Positions 1 to 8,690 of a stretch of 64,000 nt of DNA are shown piece by piece (position 1 is the stretch's first letter; every line of letters begins with the position of its first letter). Below the pieces are notes generated by a model that was not told the DNA's origin, did not search any database, and saw only the letters and a program-made list of their open reading frames with translations. A program made the translations under genes and the position numbers. The stretch covers positions 62,001 to 126,000 of the forward strand of contig NZ_CADCST010000065.1 of the NCBI RefSeq assembly GCF_902804485.1, in the 5' to 3' direction. Origin of the DNA: Flavobacterium collinsii (lineage in GTDB: Bacteria; Bacteroidota; Bacteroidia; Flavobacteriales; Flavobacteriaceae).

Positions 1-1124
1 AATTCGCAAAGTGCTGCTGCGGCCATTGATGACGAAACGCCAATTTCTGCCTGACAGCCTCCCATTGCTGCAGATATAGTGGATCCTTTTTTGAAAATAC
101 TTCCAATTTCTCCGGCAACCATTAGGAATTGTTTGATTTCTTTTTCGCCTGCATCATGGTTTTCAATTACCAGGTAATACATTAAAACAGCCGGAATTAC
201 ACCAGCACTTCCGTTTGTAGGTGCAGTAACCACACGGCCTAAAGAAGCATTTACCTCATTCACGGCAAGTGCAAAACAGCTTACCCATTTTAGAATCTGA
301 CGAAATTTTACTTCGGTTTTTCTAATTTCTTCCAGCCAGCTTTGCGGATCAGAATAATTAGATAAACCGATTAAATTCTGATGCATGTCAAAAGCACGTC
401 TGCGAACATTTAGTCCGCCTGGGAGAATTCCTTCAGAATGACAGCCAATGTACATACATTCTAACATCGTGTTCCAAATGCGCATTAATTCAGAGTGAAT
501 TTCAGTCTCCGGACGCATTGATTTTTCGTTTTCATAAACGATCTCAGAAATCGATTTGTTTTCTGTGATGGTATAATTTAAAAGCTCGACAGCATTTTGA
601 ATCGGGAAAGGAAAGGCACATTTAATAACCTCCTTGATTTTGGCATTTGTACGTTCTTCTTTAACAACAAATCCTCCTCCAATTGAATAAAAAGTAGATT
701 CATATTCGGAATCGTCGGCTTTATAGGCCGTAAATTTTAATCCGTTGGCATGAAAAGGAAGGAAGTCTTTATTAAAAACAATATCCTGAAGAAAGTAGAA
801 TGGAACTTTATATTCATTCGCCAGAATGATTTCGTTTTGTTCTTCGATGTTTTTAATAATTCCGGCAATATTTTCCACCGGAATATACTCGGGATCCTGC
901 CCGCTTAATCCCAGCATCACCGATAAATCGGTGGCATGACCTTTTCCGGTTAAGGAAAGTGATCCGTATAAATCGACTTTTACACGTTTAATCTGGTCTA
1001 AAATTGATTCGTCTTTCAGCTCTTCCAAAAAACGTTCAGCGGCTCTCCATGGCCCTAAAGTATGTGAACTTGAGGGGCCAACGCCAATTTTTAGCATATC
1101 AAAAACAGAGATACATTCTTCCAT
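1..1124 (-). CDS. sdaA: L-serine ammonia-lyase (L-serine dehydratase), C-terminal part outside the window
   Basis: Translating the minus strand from the ATG at 1122-1124 gives an open frame of 374 residues that runs off the window start. Near the N-terminus it reads [17 protein letters not shown], the hallmark of the beta domain of iron-sulfur L-serine dehydratases. Later it carries [14 protein letters not shown] and [15 protein letters not shown], the alpha-domain signature; the Cys of GGCQAE (residue 357) is expected to be a [4Fe-4S] ligand. Beta and alpha domains are fused in one chain, as in E. coli SdaA. The family deaminates L-serine to pyruvate and ammonia in the cytoplasm. About 80-100 C-terminal residues should lie before base 1. 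A TATCTTTG -7 element sits just upstream of the start. The family is certain; only the truncation limits the annotation. Confidence 0.93.
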   Translation of the reverse strand, partial: MEECISVFDMLKIGVGPSSSHTLGPWRAAERFLEELKDESILDQIKRVKVDLYGSLSLTGKGHATDLSVMLGLSGQDPEYIPVENIAGIIKNIEEQNEIILANEYKVPFYFLQDIVFNKDFLPFHANGLKFTAYKADDSEYESTFYSIGGGFVVKEERTNAKIKEVIKCAFPFPIQNAVELLNYTITENKSISEIVYENEKSMRPETEIHSELMRIWNTMLECMYIGCHSEGILPGGLNVRRRAFDMHQNLIGLSNYSDPQSWLEEIRKTEVKFRQILKWVSCFALAVNEVNASLGRVVTAPTNGSAGVIPAVLMYYLVIENHDAGEKEIKQFLMVAGEIGSIFKKGSTISAAMGGCQAEIGVSSSMAAAALCE

Positions 1125-1441
1125 TGTGCAATTTTTATTAAGACAAAGATAATTGAATAATGCAAAGTCGTTTAATTTTCTATTGTTAATGTTGCAGTTT
1201 TGTTAAAATAAATATTAAATATTAATAATTTGGCAACGAAACAAAATTAATTACGTAATATCCCATTTATATAGAAAGTTAGTGTTTTTTTTAGTTATTT
1301 TTGTAATGAAACAATCACTAAAGAAGCCGTTTTTAGAGCTTTTAGAAGAATCGGCAAATAATAACTTCTGAGATTTTATTTTAGTTTTAGCATTTTTTTT
1401 GCGAAAAATTAAATAGAGTATAAAGAAGATAAAATTACATT
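1125..1441. other. Divergent intergenic region between the serine dehydratase and antiporter genes
   Basis: This AT-rich gap separates two divergently read genes. It holds the minus-strand -7 element at 1144-1151 and a plus-strand TATTTTTG at 1296-1303 that could serve the antiporter gene with a leader of about 130 nt. A 21-codon plus-strand frame at 1306-1371 begins almost at the expected transcription start and is probably chance. I see no RNA structure or terminator here. Confidence 0.5.
1144..1151 (-). promoter_or_regulatory. -7 promoter element of the serine dehydratase gene
   Basis: The minus strand reads TATCTTTG, an exact match to the Bacteroidota -7 consensus TAnnTTTG, about 20 nt before the start codon at 1124. 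No TTG is found 17-23 nt further upstream, so only half of the promoter is supported. Confidence 0.45.
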
Positions 1442-3589
1442 ATGATAGAATTTTTCAAGCATTTTTTACAAGAATTCGAATTACCCCTCAGCAATCCAGT
1501 ATTGATTTTTTCTTTGATACTTTTCATTATTCTCTTGTCACCTATTTTACTTAAAAAAATAAATATCCCCGGGATTATCGGACTTATAATTTCCGGAGTA
1601 ATTATCGGACCTCACGGATTGAATATTCTGGCAAAGAATTCGGCCGTTGATTTGTTTTCTACCATCGGACTCTTGTATATCATGTTTATTGCCGGTCTGG
1701 AATTGGACATGAATGAGTTTAAAGCCAATAGAAATAAGAGTTTGTTGTTTGGTTTTTTTACTTTTATTTTTCCATTAACGATTGGGTTTCCGGTTTGTTT
1801 TTACCTGTTGAATTATGATTTTAATGCAAGTTTTTTAACTGCAAGTATGTTTGCTACGCACACTCTGGTGGCTTATCCAATTGTGAGCAAACTTGGCATC
1901 GCAAAAAATCAGGCTGTGGCCATTACGGTTGGAGGAACTATTTTAACAGATACTGCCGTTTTGATTATTCTGGCGGTGATTATGGGAAGCAGTCAGGGTA
2001 ACTTAAACCAGGCTTTCTGGATCAAACTAACAGTTTCATTGGCCATTTTCTCGGCTATCATGTTTTTGGTTATTCCAAGAATTGCAAAATGGTTTTTTAA
2101 GAAATTAGAAAGCGAAAAACACGCTCATTACATTTTTGTACTTTCAGTGGTGTTTTTTGCGGCATTTTTGGCAGAAGTAGCAGGGGTAGAACCTATTATT
2201 GGTGCATTCGTTGCGGGTTTGGCATTAAATCCTTTAATTCCGCATTCATCAGCTTTGATGAATAGAATTGAGTTTATTGGAAATTCGCTGTTCATTCCGT
2301 TTTTCCTAATTTCAGTGGGAATGCTGGTAGATATAAGTGTGATCCTGAGCGGACCGACCGCTTTGATTGTAGCCGGAACATTGAGCGTTGTTGCCATTTT
2401 TGGAAAATGGATCGCTGCCTTTTTTACTCAAATCGTTTTTAGATATACAAAAACCGAAAGACAGCTTATTTTTGGATTGAGCAGTGCGCACGCTGCGGCA
2501 ACACTGGCTGTTATTCTGGTAGGATTTAAGGCAAAGATATTAGACGAAAACATTCTGAACGGGACTATTATTTTAATTCTGATAACTTGTATTGTTGCCT
2601 CTTTTGCTACAGAAAAAGCGGCCAAAAAGATTGCTATCTGCGAAGAAGAAGTTTCAAGTGAAGATGCCAATGGCGATCAGATTTTAGACGAGCATATCTT
2701 AATTCCGTTAGCTAAAACTTCGGCTACAGCCAGTTTATTGGATTTTGCACTTTTGATAAAAGATAAAAAATCATCGAATCCCGTGACCTTGTTAACGATT
2801 GTTCCAAATAATGATCAGGCGGAAATTAATATTCTAAATTACCGAAAAGCGGTAGACAAATTCGTAATTCAGGGCTCTGCTTCGGAAGTAAAAATTAATA
2901 CCATTGCCAGAATTGATCATAATCCAGCCAGCGGAATTGCAAGAACCTCTAAAGAAATCATGTCGGATATCGTGATCGTAGGCTGGCCAAGAAAAACTGG
3001 TTTTTTGGATAAAATTTTCGGAGAAAATGTAGATTCAATTATCAATAATGTCGATAAATGTCTGTTTATCTGTAGGTTTGAAAAAACTTTTATTGAAGAA
3101 AAAAGATTGGTTTTCATTTGCCCGCCTTTTTCAGAAAGAGGGGTTGGATTCCACCTGCTTTTGCAAAAAATATGTAGATTATCACAGGAATTAAGCATTC
3201 CGATTGTGATTTATTCCGAATATAAAACGCATCAGGCTATTTTGCAGATTGCAGTCAAATTGAAGTTAAATGCCAAATTAGGATTTAAAAGCATTTTGAA
3301 CTGGGAAGATTTTGAATCGATTTCGGATGAAATTAAACCAACCGATTTGATTGTTTTCAATTTGTCCAGAAAAGGATCTGTTTCGTACAAGTCGATCTTT
3401 GATAAATTGCCACAGAAGTTCGAAAAATCATTCGAGGATAACAATCTGATTTTAGTGTACGCACAAGACGATCACAAAGAAACTGCTATGGACGCGTATG
3501 AAGATTTCACCGCAACTCCATTGACAAAAGGCCTTGAAGCAATAGAACAAATTGGTCGCGGTCTGGGGAATATTTTGAAGAAAGGATAA
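1442..3589 (+). CDS. CPA2-family cation:proton antiporter with cytoplasmic C-terminal domain
   Basis: The 715-residue protein begins with about a dozen hydrophobic segments (residues roughly 20-400) of the Na+/H+ exchanger fold of the KefB/NapA type. Family-like stretches include GIIGLIISGVIIGPHGLN near the start, GGTILTDTAVLIILAVI in the core and SSAHAAATLAVILVGF near residue 350. The remaining ~300 residues are soluble and resemble two weakly conserved universal-stress-protein-like halves, a frequent cytoplasmic attachment on Bacteroidota antiporters. It should exchange Na+ or K+ for protons across the inner membrane, with the tail as regulator. It lacks an evident TrkA-N NAD-binding motif, so it is not a typical Kef channel. 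It stands alone as a transcription unit. The fold is very likely; the ion is unknown. Confidence 0.88.
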   Translation: MIEFFKHFLQEFELPLSNPVLIFSLILFIILLSPILLKKINIPGIIGLIISGVIIGPHGLNILAKNSAVDLFSTIGLLYIMFIAGLELDMNEFKANRNKSLLFGFFTFIFPLTIGFPVCFYLLNYDFNASFLTASMFATHTLVAYPIVSKLGIAKNQAVAITVGGTILTDTAVLIILAVIMGSSQGNLNQAFWIKLTVSLAIFSAIMFLVIPRIAKWFFKKLESEKHAHYIFVLSVVFFAAFLAEVAGVEPIIGAFVAGLALNPLIPHSSALMNRIEFIGNSLFIPFFLISVGMLVDISVILSGPTALIVAGTLSVVAIFGKWIAAFFTQIVFRYTKTERQLIFGLSSAHAAATLAVILVGFKAKILDENILNGTIILILITCIVASFATEKAAKKIAICEEEVSSEDANGDQILDEHILIPLAKTSATASLLDFALLIKDKKSSNPVTLLTIVPNNDQAEINILNYRKAVDKFVIQGSASEVKINTIARIDHNPASGIARTSKEIMSDIVIVGWPRKTGFLDKIFGENVDSIINNVDKCLFICRFEKTFIEEKRLVFICPPFSERGVGFHLLLQKICRLSQELSIPIVIYSEYKTHQAILQIAVKLKLNAKLGFKSILNWEDFESISDEIKPTDLIVFNLSRKGSVSYKSIFDKLPQKFEKSFEDNNLILVYAQDDHKETAMDAYEDFTATPLTKGLEAIEQIGRGLGNILKKG

Positions 3590-3620
3590 GAGATAAAATA
3601 AGTATATAGCTATTCAAGAA

Positions 3621-4364
3621 ATGACACAAAAACTGTTAACGATTACTGTGATTTTGATTACTTTTTTCGCAGGCGCGCAAAACAAAATGAAAACTACAGA
3701 CGAACTTATAGATAAAAAAGAACCCGGCTGGACAATAGTGGAAGCGGGGATTAAAAAGGCAAAGAATAAGGTAGAGATTTTACCTGTCGATGCCTTAAAA
3801 GCAAAGGAAGCCTTATACAAAACGCAGGTAACGACACATTCGCCAATGGGGGCAATTGTTTTTATGACGGGCGGACTTTTAATCGATGATGGCTGGATTC
3901 GGATTTTGGGATCAGGAAGTTCTAAATTTAATCGTACACTACCGGATTGGAACAAAGGAAAGTCATTTAAAGAGTTTGGTGAGAAACCCGGTTTTTTGCT
4001 AATTGCAGATGATGCAATAGGTGGCTTTTATTTGTTGAATGACGGTGGACTGGGAAGCGATTTAGGAAAGATTTATTATTTTTCTCCGGATAGTCTCGAA
4101 TACGAGCAGTTGGACGTTACTTACTCAGAGTTTTTAGAGTTCTGTTTTAATAATGACCTGGATAAGTTTTATGAAGGAAGCAGATGGAAAGGATGGAGAG
4201 AAGAAGTTTCAAAAATAAAGGGAGACGATGTTTTTAATTTTTACCCGTTTCTTTGGACGAATGCAGGAAGTGATATTAATAAAAATTCACGTAAGGTAAT
4301 TTCAATTCAGGAACAATATGGGCTAAATCTGGATTTGCGCAAACAACTCGGTTTTGACAAATAG
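3621..4364 (+). CDS. Exported DUF2625 family protein
   Basis: The 247-residue product starts with a hydrophobic signal-peptide-like segment (MTQKLLTITVILITFFAGAQ) and continues with a soluble domain. Features resembling DUF2625 proteins are an N-terminal region of the type LIDKKEPGWTIVEAGIKKA, a central GGLLIDDGWIRILGSGS motif and an aromatic-rich C-terminal part containing EGSRWKGWREEV. The biochemical function of DUF2625 is not known. The signal peptide predicts periplasmic or surface location, which is unusual since many family members look cytoplasmic; the internal Met at residue 23 (MKTTDELI) would give a protein without the leader. The start at 3621 lies 31 nt after the antiporter stop, so co-transcription is possible. 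Confidence 0.72.
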   Translation: MTQKLLTITVILITFFAGAQNKMKTTDELIDKKEPGWTIVEAGIKKAKNKVEILPVDALKAKEALYKTQVTTHSPMGAIVFMTGGLLIDDGWIRILGSGSSKFNRTLPDWNKGKSFKEFGEKPGFLLIADDAIGGFYLLNDGGLGSDLGKIYYFSPDSLEYEQLDVTYSEFLEFCFNNDLDKFYEGSRWKGWREEVSKIKGDDVFNFYPFLWTNAGSDINKNSRKVISIQEQYGLNLDLRKQLGFDK

Positions 4365-4461
4365 AGATCTGTTTTAAACGGGTGAATAATTTCAAATTCA
4401 TATTAATAAATCCTTCTTGATTTATTATAACAATGTAGATTTATAAAAGAGAATTTGGCTT

Positions 4462-4887
4462 ATGGAAGACTTAGAAAAAATAATTGCAAAATATAGTTTT
4501 CCGAAGAGAAGTATAAATAGTCATGTTAAAATCAATGATGTTGAATTTTATGCCAATTTGAAACTTCCGGAAGATTATGTTTTTTATCTTAAAAACTATT
4601 TTGGGATTGATCAATTTATTGGTGTGGAATTTATAAACCTGTGGAGTTTGGAAGAAATTATCGAATCCAATAAAGGTTACAACATAGTTGAAAAAATGAC
4701 CAGAACTATTGGAATTGGTTCAAATGGAAGCGGAGAATTTATTGGGATTGAAATAGATCAATTTGACAATGTAAAAATAATTCTTTCGCCTTTTATGGAT
4801 TTGAATAGTAAGTACAATACTGAAATTGGGAAATCATTTACAGACTTTCTCATCCGTCTGGATAATAAAATCGAATGGTTTTCTTAA
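4462..4887 (+). CDS. SMI1/KNR4 (SUKH) family immunity-like protein
   Basis: The 141-residue acidic protein has the SUKH-fold pattern: an early LKLPEDYVFYLKNYFG segment, the strand-turn FINLWSLEEIIESN near residue 60, IGIGSNGSGEFIGIEI near residue 90, and a terminal helix with SFTDFLIRL. SUKH proteins are widespread immunity proteins that neutralise contact-dependent or secreted nuclease toxins by direct binding, though many orphan members have no known toxin. No toxin gene adjoins it, so it is an orphan immunity gene or has another role. The fold call is fairly secure; the function is inferred from the family. Confidence 0.78.
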   Translation: MEDLEKIIAKYSFPKRSINSHVKINDVEFYANLKLPEDYVFYLKNYFGIDQFIGVEFINLWSLEEIIESNKGYNIVEKMTRTIGIGSNGSGEFIGIEIDQFDNVKIILSPFMDLNSKYNTEIGKSFTDFLIRLDNKIEWFS

Positions 4888-4933
4888 ATTTATTTCGTCA
4901 AAAATTATAACTTCATTTATAAAATTTAGGAAA

Positions 4934-5296
4934 ATGAATCACAAAGTAACATCCATTCGACCCTTTATTGGAGCTAAAGATTTTGAAATTTCGAGAAGTT
5001 TCTATCGGGATTTAGGTTTTGAAGAAGGCGTTTTAGATCCCATGTTTTCTGTTTTCAAAACAGGCGATTTAGCCTTTTATCTTCAGGATTATTACGATAA
5101 AAGCTGGAATGAAAACACTATGATTTTTTTGGAAGTTGAAGATGTTGATTATTACTACAATCAGCTTTTAGCACTTAATCTAACCGAAAAATACGGAGTG
5201 AAATTAACACCAACAGTTCATTTAGACTGGGGAAGCGAATGTTTTTTACACGATCCGTCGGGCGTTTTGTGGCATTTCGGGAAGTTTAATAAGTAA
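4934..5296 (+). CDS. VOC / bleomycin-resistance-like (glyoxalase fold) protein
   Basis: The product is 120 residues from the ATG at 4934. A longer in-frame start at 4826 would overlap the SUKH gene by about 60 nt and adds a sequence with no family character, so the inner start is preferred. It shows the vicinal-oxygen-chelate layout: RPFIGAKDFEISRSFYRDLGF in the first beta-alpha-beta-beta-beta unit and FLHDPSGVLWHFGKF at the end of the second. Homologues are annotated as bleomycin-resistance or glyoxalase superfamily proteins. The metal-binding glutamates of true glyoxalase I are not clearly present, so a binding rather than catalytic role is plausible. Substrate unknown. Confidence 0.8.
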   Translation: MNHKVTSIRPFIGAKDFEISRSFYRDLGFEEGVLDPMFSVFKTGDLAFYLQDYYDKSWNENTMIFLEVEDVDYYYNQLLALNLTEKYGVKLTPTVHLDWGSECFLHDPSGVLWHFGKFNK

Positions 5297-5323
5297 AATA
5301 AAAGCTGTTACGTTTGTACGGCG

Positions 5324-5692
5324 TTATTTCTTTTTTGCTTTTTCGAGATTTTCTCTCACTCTGAATTTTACAATTTTGGCAATTAAGTCATAAGGCATGG
5401 GCTCGTTTAAAGGAAATTGCACAGAACCTTTTCCGGATTTGTATTTGGATAAATCTTCTTTAAAAGCGGCATGTCCACTTGGTAAAGCATAAAGTCCGAT
5501 ATGATTTTTGAAAGCAGCAAAATAGACTACGATTCCGTTTTGCTCAAAAGCCGGCATTGCATAACTGATTTTTTCTTTCGCATCCGGAGCGGCTTCCTGA
5601 ATGGTCATCCGAATTTTTTTCAGAACCTCCTGCACTTCCTTTGAAAAACTGTCAATATAGGCATCGATGTTTTCGGGTTTCTTTGTTTCCAT
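5324..5692 (-). CDS. DUF1801 family protein (YdhG-like)
   Basis: The 122-residue cytoplasmic protein has the DUF1801 pattern: an N-terminal helix INIDAYIDSF-type segment, APDAKEKISYAMPAF (residues about 35-50), IVVYFAAFKNHIGLYALPSG and a lysine-rich end. The family includes the Bacillus iron chaperone-like protein YdhG/Fra, but most members have no assigned role. This is one of three DUF1801 genes within 16 kb (the others at 9800-10222 and 21082-21471). Function is unknown; the family call is firm. Confidence 0.85.
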   Translation of the reverse strand: METKKPENIDAYIDSFSKEVQEVLKKIRMTIQEAAPDAKEKISYAMPAFEQNGIVVYFAAFKNHIGLYALPSGHAAFKEDLSKYKSGKGSVQFPLNEPMPYDLIAKIVKFRVRENLEKAKKK

Positions 5693-5707
5693 AGGGACGT
5701 GTTTATT

Positions 5708-5736
5708 GTTTCAAGTTTCAAGTTTCAGGTTTCAGG
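5708..5736. repeat. Tandem 7-bp repeat GTTTCAA/GTTTCAG
   Basis: Four head-to-tail heptamers (two GTTTCAA, then two GTTTCAG) lie upstream of the DUF1801 gene and just past the end of the SRPBCC gene. Short GTTTCAAG-type runs are common intergenic sequence in Flavobacterium. No function is evident. Confidence 0.6.
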
Positions 5737-5757
5737 TTTTGGAATTTGATTTCCCCT

Positions 5758-6225
5758 TTATTCCAGTCCTTTAGGGAATCTGTCCAGAACCAGGTTCAGC
5801 TGAATTTGATGTTCCAGGTAGGCTTTTGCTCCGGCCAGAACTAATGTAAAACCTTCGGTAGAATTCCGAACCTGATCTATTATTTTGTCGGTATCTCCTT
5901 TTAAACCTGAATTTGTAATACTTACAAAGGTTTCATTTTCGTTTAAGGGGCTAAATATCCATTCGACGATTGTTGTTTCGTTAGCGTTTCCCCATTCGAT
6001 TACGATTTTTTTATTCTCTTCCAAGACATGAGTGGTTACGGTTAACGTAAAGCCATACATTTCCCATGTCCATTCGGTTGTGGTGTCCTGCACTAGTTTT
6101 CCGGAGCCTTTTGTAAACCAAAATTTACTGGTAATTTCCGGATCGGTAAAAGCCTGAAAGACTTCTGAAACAGGCTTTCTAATCAGCATTTCGGCTTTTG
6201 CAAAGTGGTTGTTTTCTGTTTTCAT
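5758..6225 (-). CDS. SRPBCC / AHSA1-type domain protein
   Basis: The 155-residue protein begins AEMLIRKPVSEVFQAFTDPEITSKFWF, the typical START/Bet v 1-like opening of AHSA1-domain proteins, and contains a central TTEWTWEMYG strand and a C-terminal helix (GFTLVLAGAKAYLEHQI). Such proteins form a hydrophobic ligand-binding cavity; bacterial members are mostly uncharacterised. It is followed by the DUF1801 gene in the same direction with a 65-bp gap containing the heptamer repeat. A second SRPBCC gene lies at 13278-13766. Ligand unknown. Confidence 0.85.
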   Translation of the reverse strand: MKTENNHFAKAEMLIRKPVSEVFQAFTDPEITSKFWFTKGSGKLVQDTTTEWTWEMYGFTLTVTTHVLEENKKIVIEWGNANETTIVEWIFSPLNENETFVSITNSGLKGDTDKIIDQVRNSTEGFTLVLAGAKAYLEHQIQLNLVLDRFPKGLE

Positions 6226-6337
6226 TTTTTTGTGAGATGTTAGATGTGAAATGAGTCTTGTGAAAACTGAAATTTAGAGCTTTCAGTTTCATTTTTCCCC
6301 GACTTCTAATTTATAAAATTTATGGTTTTGTTTGTCG

Positions 6338-6850
6338 TTAACGAACTGTATTGTTTTTTAGTAAACAGCTAATAATCAAAAGCGAAAAAGAAATTAAGGA
6401 AGTAATGATCCGGATCAGGTGGAGATTGTTCCATTTTGCTTCAAATTTACTTCTTAAAATGGCAGCCTGCTCGATTGAAATATGAAGCAGATCTGTTTTA
6501 TCAAGAATTTTATTAAGCGGGACGTTTCCTATAATGGTAACAAGAATAACACCGGCAAAATAGATAATTGCGGCAGTCACCGTCAGTTTTAAAAGAATAG
6601 TATCTGATTTATGACCATAAGCGGCTGCAAAAGAAAACAATAATGGACCAAAAAGGACCAGAAAAAATAAGGGATTTTGGATAGCACGATTCATGTTCTG
6701 AAAAGCCCTGAGATAACCGATGTCATCAAGTTTTCCAATTCCCGGCGTCACAGCGTTGCCCCAGGTAAATAATATACCGGCTAAAAGACCTGTAAATAAT
6801 GTAGCCAGGAGAAATGTAATTGTTTTAGTATCTGTAATAAAAGTATCCAT
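6338..6850 (-). CDS. DUF1772 family membrane protein
   Basis: The 170-residue protein has four predicted membrane spans. The pattern LLATLFTGLLAGILFTW near the N-terminus, the conserved AFQNMNRAIQNPLFFLVLFG in the first loop and second span, and a C-terminal span fit DUF1772, a family that includes anthrone-oxygenase-like proteins of fungi. In bacteria the role is unknown. It stands about 100 bp from its neighbours on both sides. Confidence 0.8.
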   Translation of the reverse strand: MDTFITDTKTITFLLATLFTGLLAGILFTWGNAVTPGIGKLDDIGYLRAFQNMNRAIQNPLFFLVLFGPLLFSFAAAYGHKSDTILLKLTVTAAIIYFAGVILVTIIGNVPLNKILDKTDLLHISIEQAAILRSKFEAKWNNLHLIRIITSLISFSLLIISCLLKNNTVR

Positions 6851-6988
6851 GATTTTATGTTTTAGTTCATACTGTAAAATTAGAAATATTGATTATCTGA
6901 TACTTGTTCGAAAAGCACTATGATTTGTCTGAAAAGTTTTTTTTGAAATATTCTTCAGGTTCTTTTTGAGGTAAGAAAAATTAAACCG

Positions 6989-7570
6989 TTAGGATTGCGC
7001 TTTATCGATCCATTTCCCGGTGGTCGGCGGGACGTAATTTTTCATTTGTGTTAATAAATCCTCGATGTTATCGCTTACTAAAAGCATTTGCTGATTGACT
7101 TCTTTTAGCAAACCTTTCTCTACCATAATTTTTGTCAACTCAATGAGTGAATCGTAAAAGCCATTGATGTTCAGGATGGCGATAGGTTTTTTGTGTAAAC
7201 CTAATTGTCCCCAGGTAAGCATTTCAAAAAGCTCCTCTAGGGTTCCAAATCCACCCGGTAATGCAATGACACCGTCACATAAATCATTCATTTTGGTCTT
7301 TCTCTCGTGCATACTTTCTACCACAATCAATTCGGTTAAACCTAAATGTGCAATTTCTTTCGATCTTAAAAAATTAGGTAGTACGCCTATTGCCTTTCCG
7401 CCTTCGCTTAAAACGCCATCGGCCACAGCTCCCATTAGCCCTACATTTGCTCCTCCGTAAACGAGTTCTAAGTTTTGTTTGGCTAAAGTTTTTCCGAGTA
7501 GGCTTGCCTGTTCTTTGTAAATTTCATCGGTACCAAAACTCGAACCGCAGAAAACAGTTATTCTTTTCAT
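6989..7570 (-). CDS. LOG family protein (TIGR00730), probable nucleotide 5'-monophosphate phosphoribohydrolase
   Basis: The 193-residue Rossmann-fold protein begins KRITVFCGSSFGTDEIYKE, carries YGGANVGLMGAVADG near residue 40 and the diagnostic LPGGFGTLEELFE near residue 105, with ESMHERKTKMNDLCDG between them. These are the nucleotide-binding and catalytic motifs of LOG enzymes, which cleave cytokinin riboside monophosphates in plants and purine monophosphates such as AMP in bacteria. The ATG shares one base with the stop codon of the upstream acetyltransferase gene (TAATG), indicating translational coupling. Confidence 0.9.
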   Translation of the reverse strand: MKRITVFCGSSFGTDEIYKEQASLLGKTLAKQNLELVYGGANVGLMGAVADGVLSEGGKAIGVLPNFLRSKEIAHLGLTELIVVESMHERKTKMNDLCDGVIALPGGFGTLEELFEMLTWGQLGLHKKPIAILNINGFYDSLIELTKIMVEKGLLKEVNQQMLLVSDNIEDLLTQMKNYVPPTTGKWIDKAQS

Positions 7571-8097
7571 TATTTTTTTATTTCGTATACAAAATTATGA
7601 CGGGATGGTTCATTATAATAGGCGACTTCTAGTTCTTCTACTTTTATGGCACCCAATTTTTCTATGGCTTTTTGCGAACGGTAATTTTCTGCTCCAATAT
7701 GAAACTGAACTTTGTCAACTGCTTTAAAAGCATAATCCAGCATCATTTTTTTCACCTGCGTATTAAATCCGGTACCCCAGAATTTTCTTCCGTAAAAAGT
7801 ATAGCCAATAAAAACAGTTTTATTTTCGGGGTCGTACTCATAAAATCGGGTACTTCCGGCAATTTCGCCTGTAGTTTTATCCACTATAAGAAAAGCGCCT
7901 TTACTTTCTATGGCACCTTCAAAGAAATTTTGAAAGACTTCTTTTTCGTAGCGGTTTTTATTTGGATGCTGTTCCCATATCAAAGGATCTGAAGCCACTT
8001 GATAAAGTTTTTCAAAATCACTTTCCTGCAGCGGAATTAATTGGGTCAAATCATCTTCTAAAATTTCAGGCTGTAGGTTTAAAAAAGCAGTATTCAT
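7570..8097 (-). CDS. GNAT N-acetyltransferase, RimJ/RimL type
   Basis: The 175-residue protein shows the RimJ/RimL-like GNAT layout: LIPLQESDFEKLYQVASDP at the N-terminus, GEIAGSTRFYEYDPENKTV in the middle strands, GYTFYGRKFWGTGFNTQVKK as the acetyl-CoA-binding region (motif A near residue 115) and RSQKAIEKLGAIK in motif B. It should transfer an acetyl group from acetyl-CoA to an amine; the acceptor cannot be read from the sequence. Its stop overlaps the LOG start by one base. Confidence 0.88.
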   Translation of the reverse strand: MNTAFLNLQPEILEDDLTQLIPLQESDFEKLYQVASDPLIWEQHPNKNRYEKEVFQNFFEGAIESKGAFLIVDKTTGEIAGSTRFYEYDPENKTVFIGYTFYGRKFWGTGFNTQVKKMMLDYAFKAVDKVQFHIGAENYRSQKAIEKLGAIKVEELEVAYYNEPSRHNFVYEIKK

Positions 8098-8130
8098 TTT
8101 GAGTTGTTTTTTGAGTTACATAATAATTTT

Positions 8131-8661
8131 TTAGGAAAGAAGTGGTAAACGAAAGCCAAATACGGCCAATTCTCCCTGCATAAAGTCTAAATCTTCAGAT
8201 CTTGTGAAGCCTAGTTTCTCGTACATTTCCCAGGCTGTTTTCATGGCTAAAGTCGAGTGAATGATAACTTGCTCTCGTTTGTCAGAAGCTGCTTTCTGAA
8301 TGCATTCCTGCGTTAAAAGTTTACCGATACCTTTTCCTCTTGCAGTGGTAGCAACACCCAGTAATCGAAATCCGGCCGAGTTTTGTTCCTGAGTAGCAAT
8401 TCCGCCCGAGCCATAGTATTGCATGTCGTTGAAATAAACTACCGCACCGAGGAGGGCATTGTTTTCATCAGTCGCAACTAAAAGTTCTGTTTGCGGGTAA
8501 TTGGTAAAGTCACCAATATTGGCCAACATTTTATAATAGTTAGGCTGCTCATTTTCTTTTGGAAAACCGTCCAGTTGCGAATAAACGCTGATGAGTAATT
8601 TTCCAATTTCTTCAAATTCTGAAGGAAGAGCATTTCGCACGATATAAATTGAAGAAGTCAT
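8131..8661 (-). CDS. GNAT N-acetyltransferase
   Basis: The 176-residue GNAT protein contains the acetyl-CoA pyrophosphate loop GVATTARGKGIGKLLTQEC around residues 105-123 and a C-terminal AWEMYEKLGFTRSEDLDF motif B. The N-terminal IVRNALPSEFEEIGKLL is typical of the fold. Substrate unknown. It lies 33 bp upstream of the RimJ/RimL-type gene in the same direction and is probably co-transcribed with it. Confidence 0.87.
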   Translation of the reverse strand: MTSSIYIVRNALPSEFEEIGKLLISVYSQLDGFPKENEQPNYYKMLANIGDFTNYPQTELLVATDENNALLGAVVYFNDMQYYGSGGIATQEQNSAGFRLLGVATTARGKGIGKLLTQECIQKAASDKREQVIIHSTLAMKTAWEMYEKLGFTRSEDLDFMQGELAVFGFRLPLLS

Positions 8662-8690
8662 TTTTTATTATATTAATTATAAGAACTGGT

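Noticed and set aside
1306..1371. A 21-codon plus-strand frame upstream of the antiporter gene
   Set aside because: It starts at or before the predicted transcript start and has no family character; probably chance in AT-rich sequence.
4826..4933. Upstream extension of the VOC protein gene
   Set aside because: It overlaps the SUKH gene and encodes residues without family similarity; the ATG at 4934 fits the fold.
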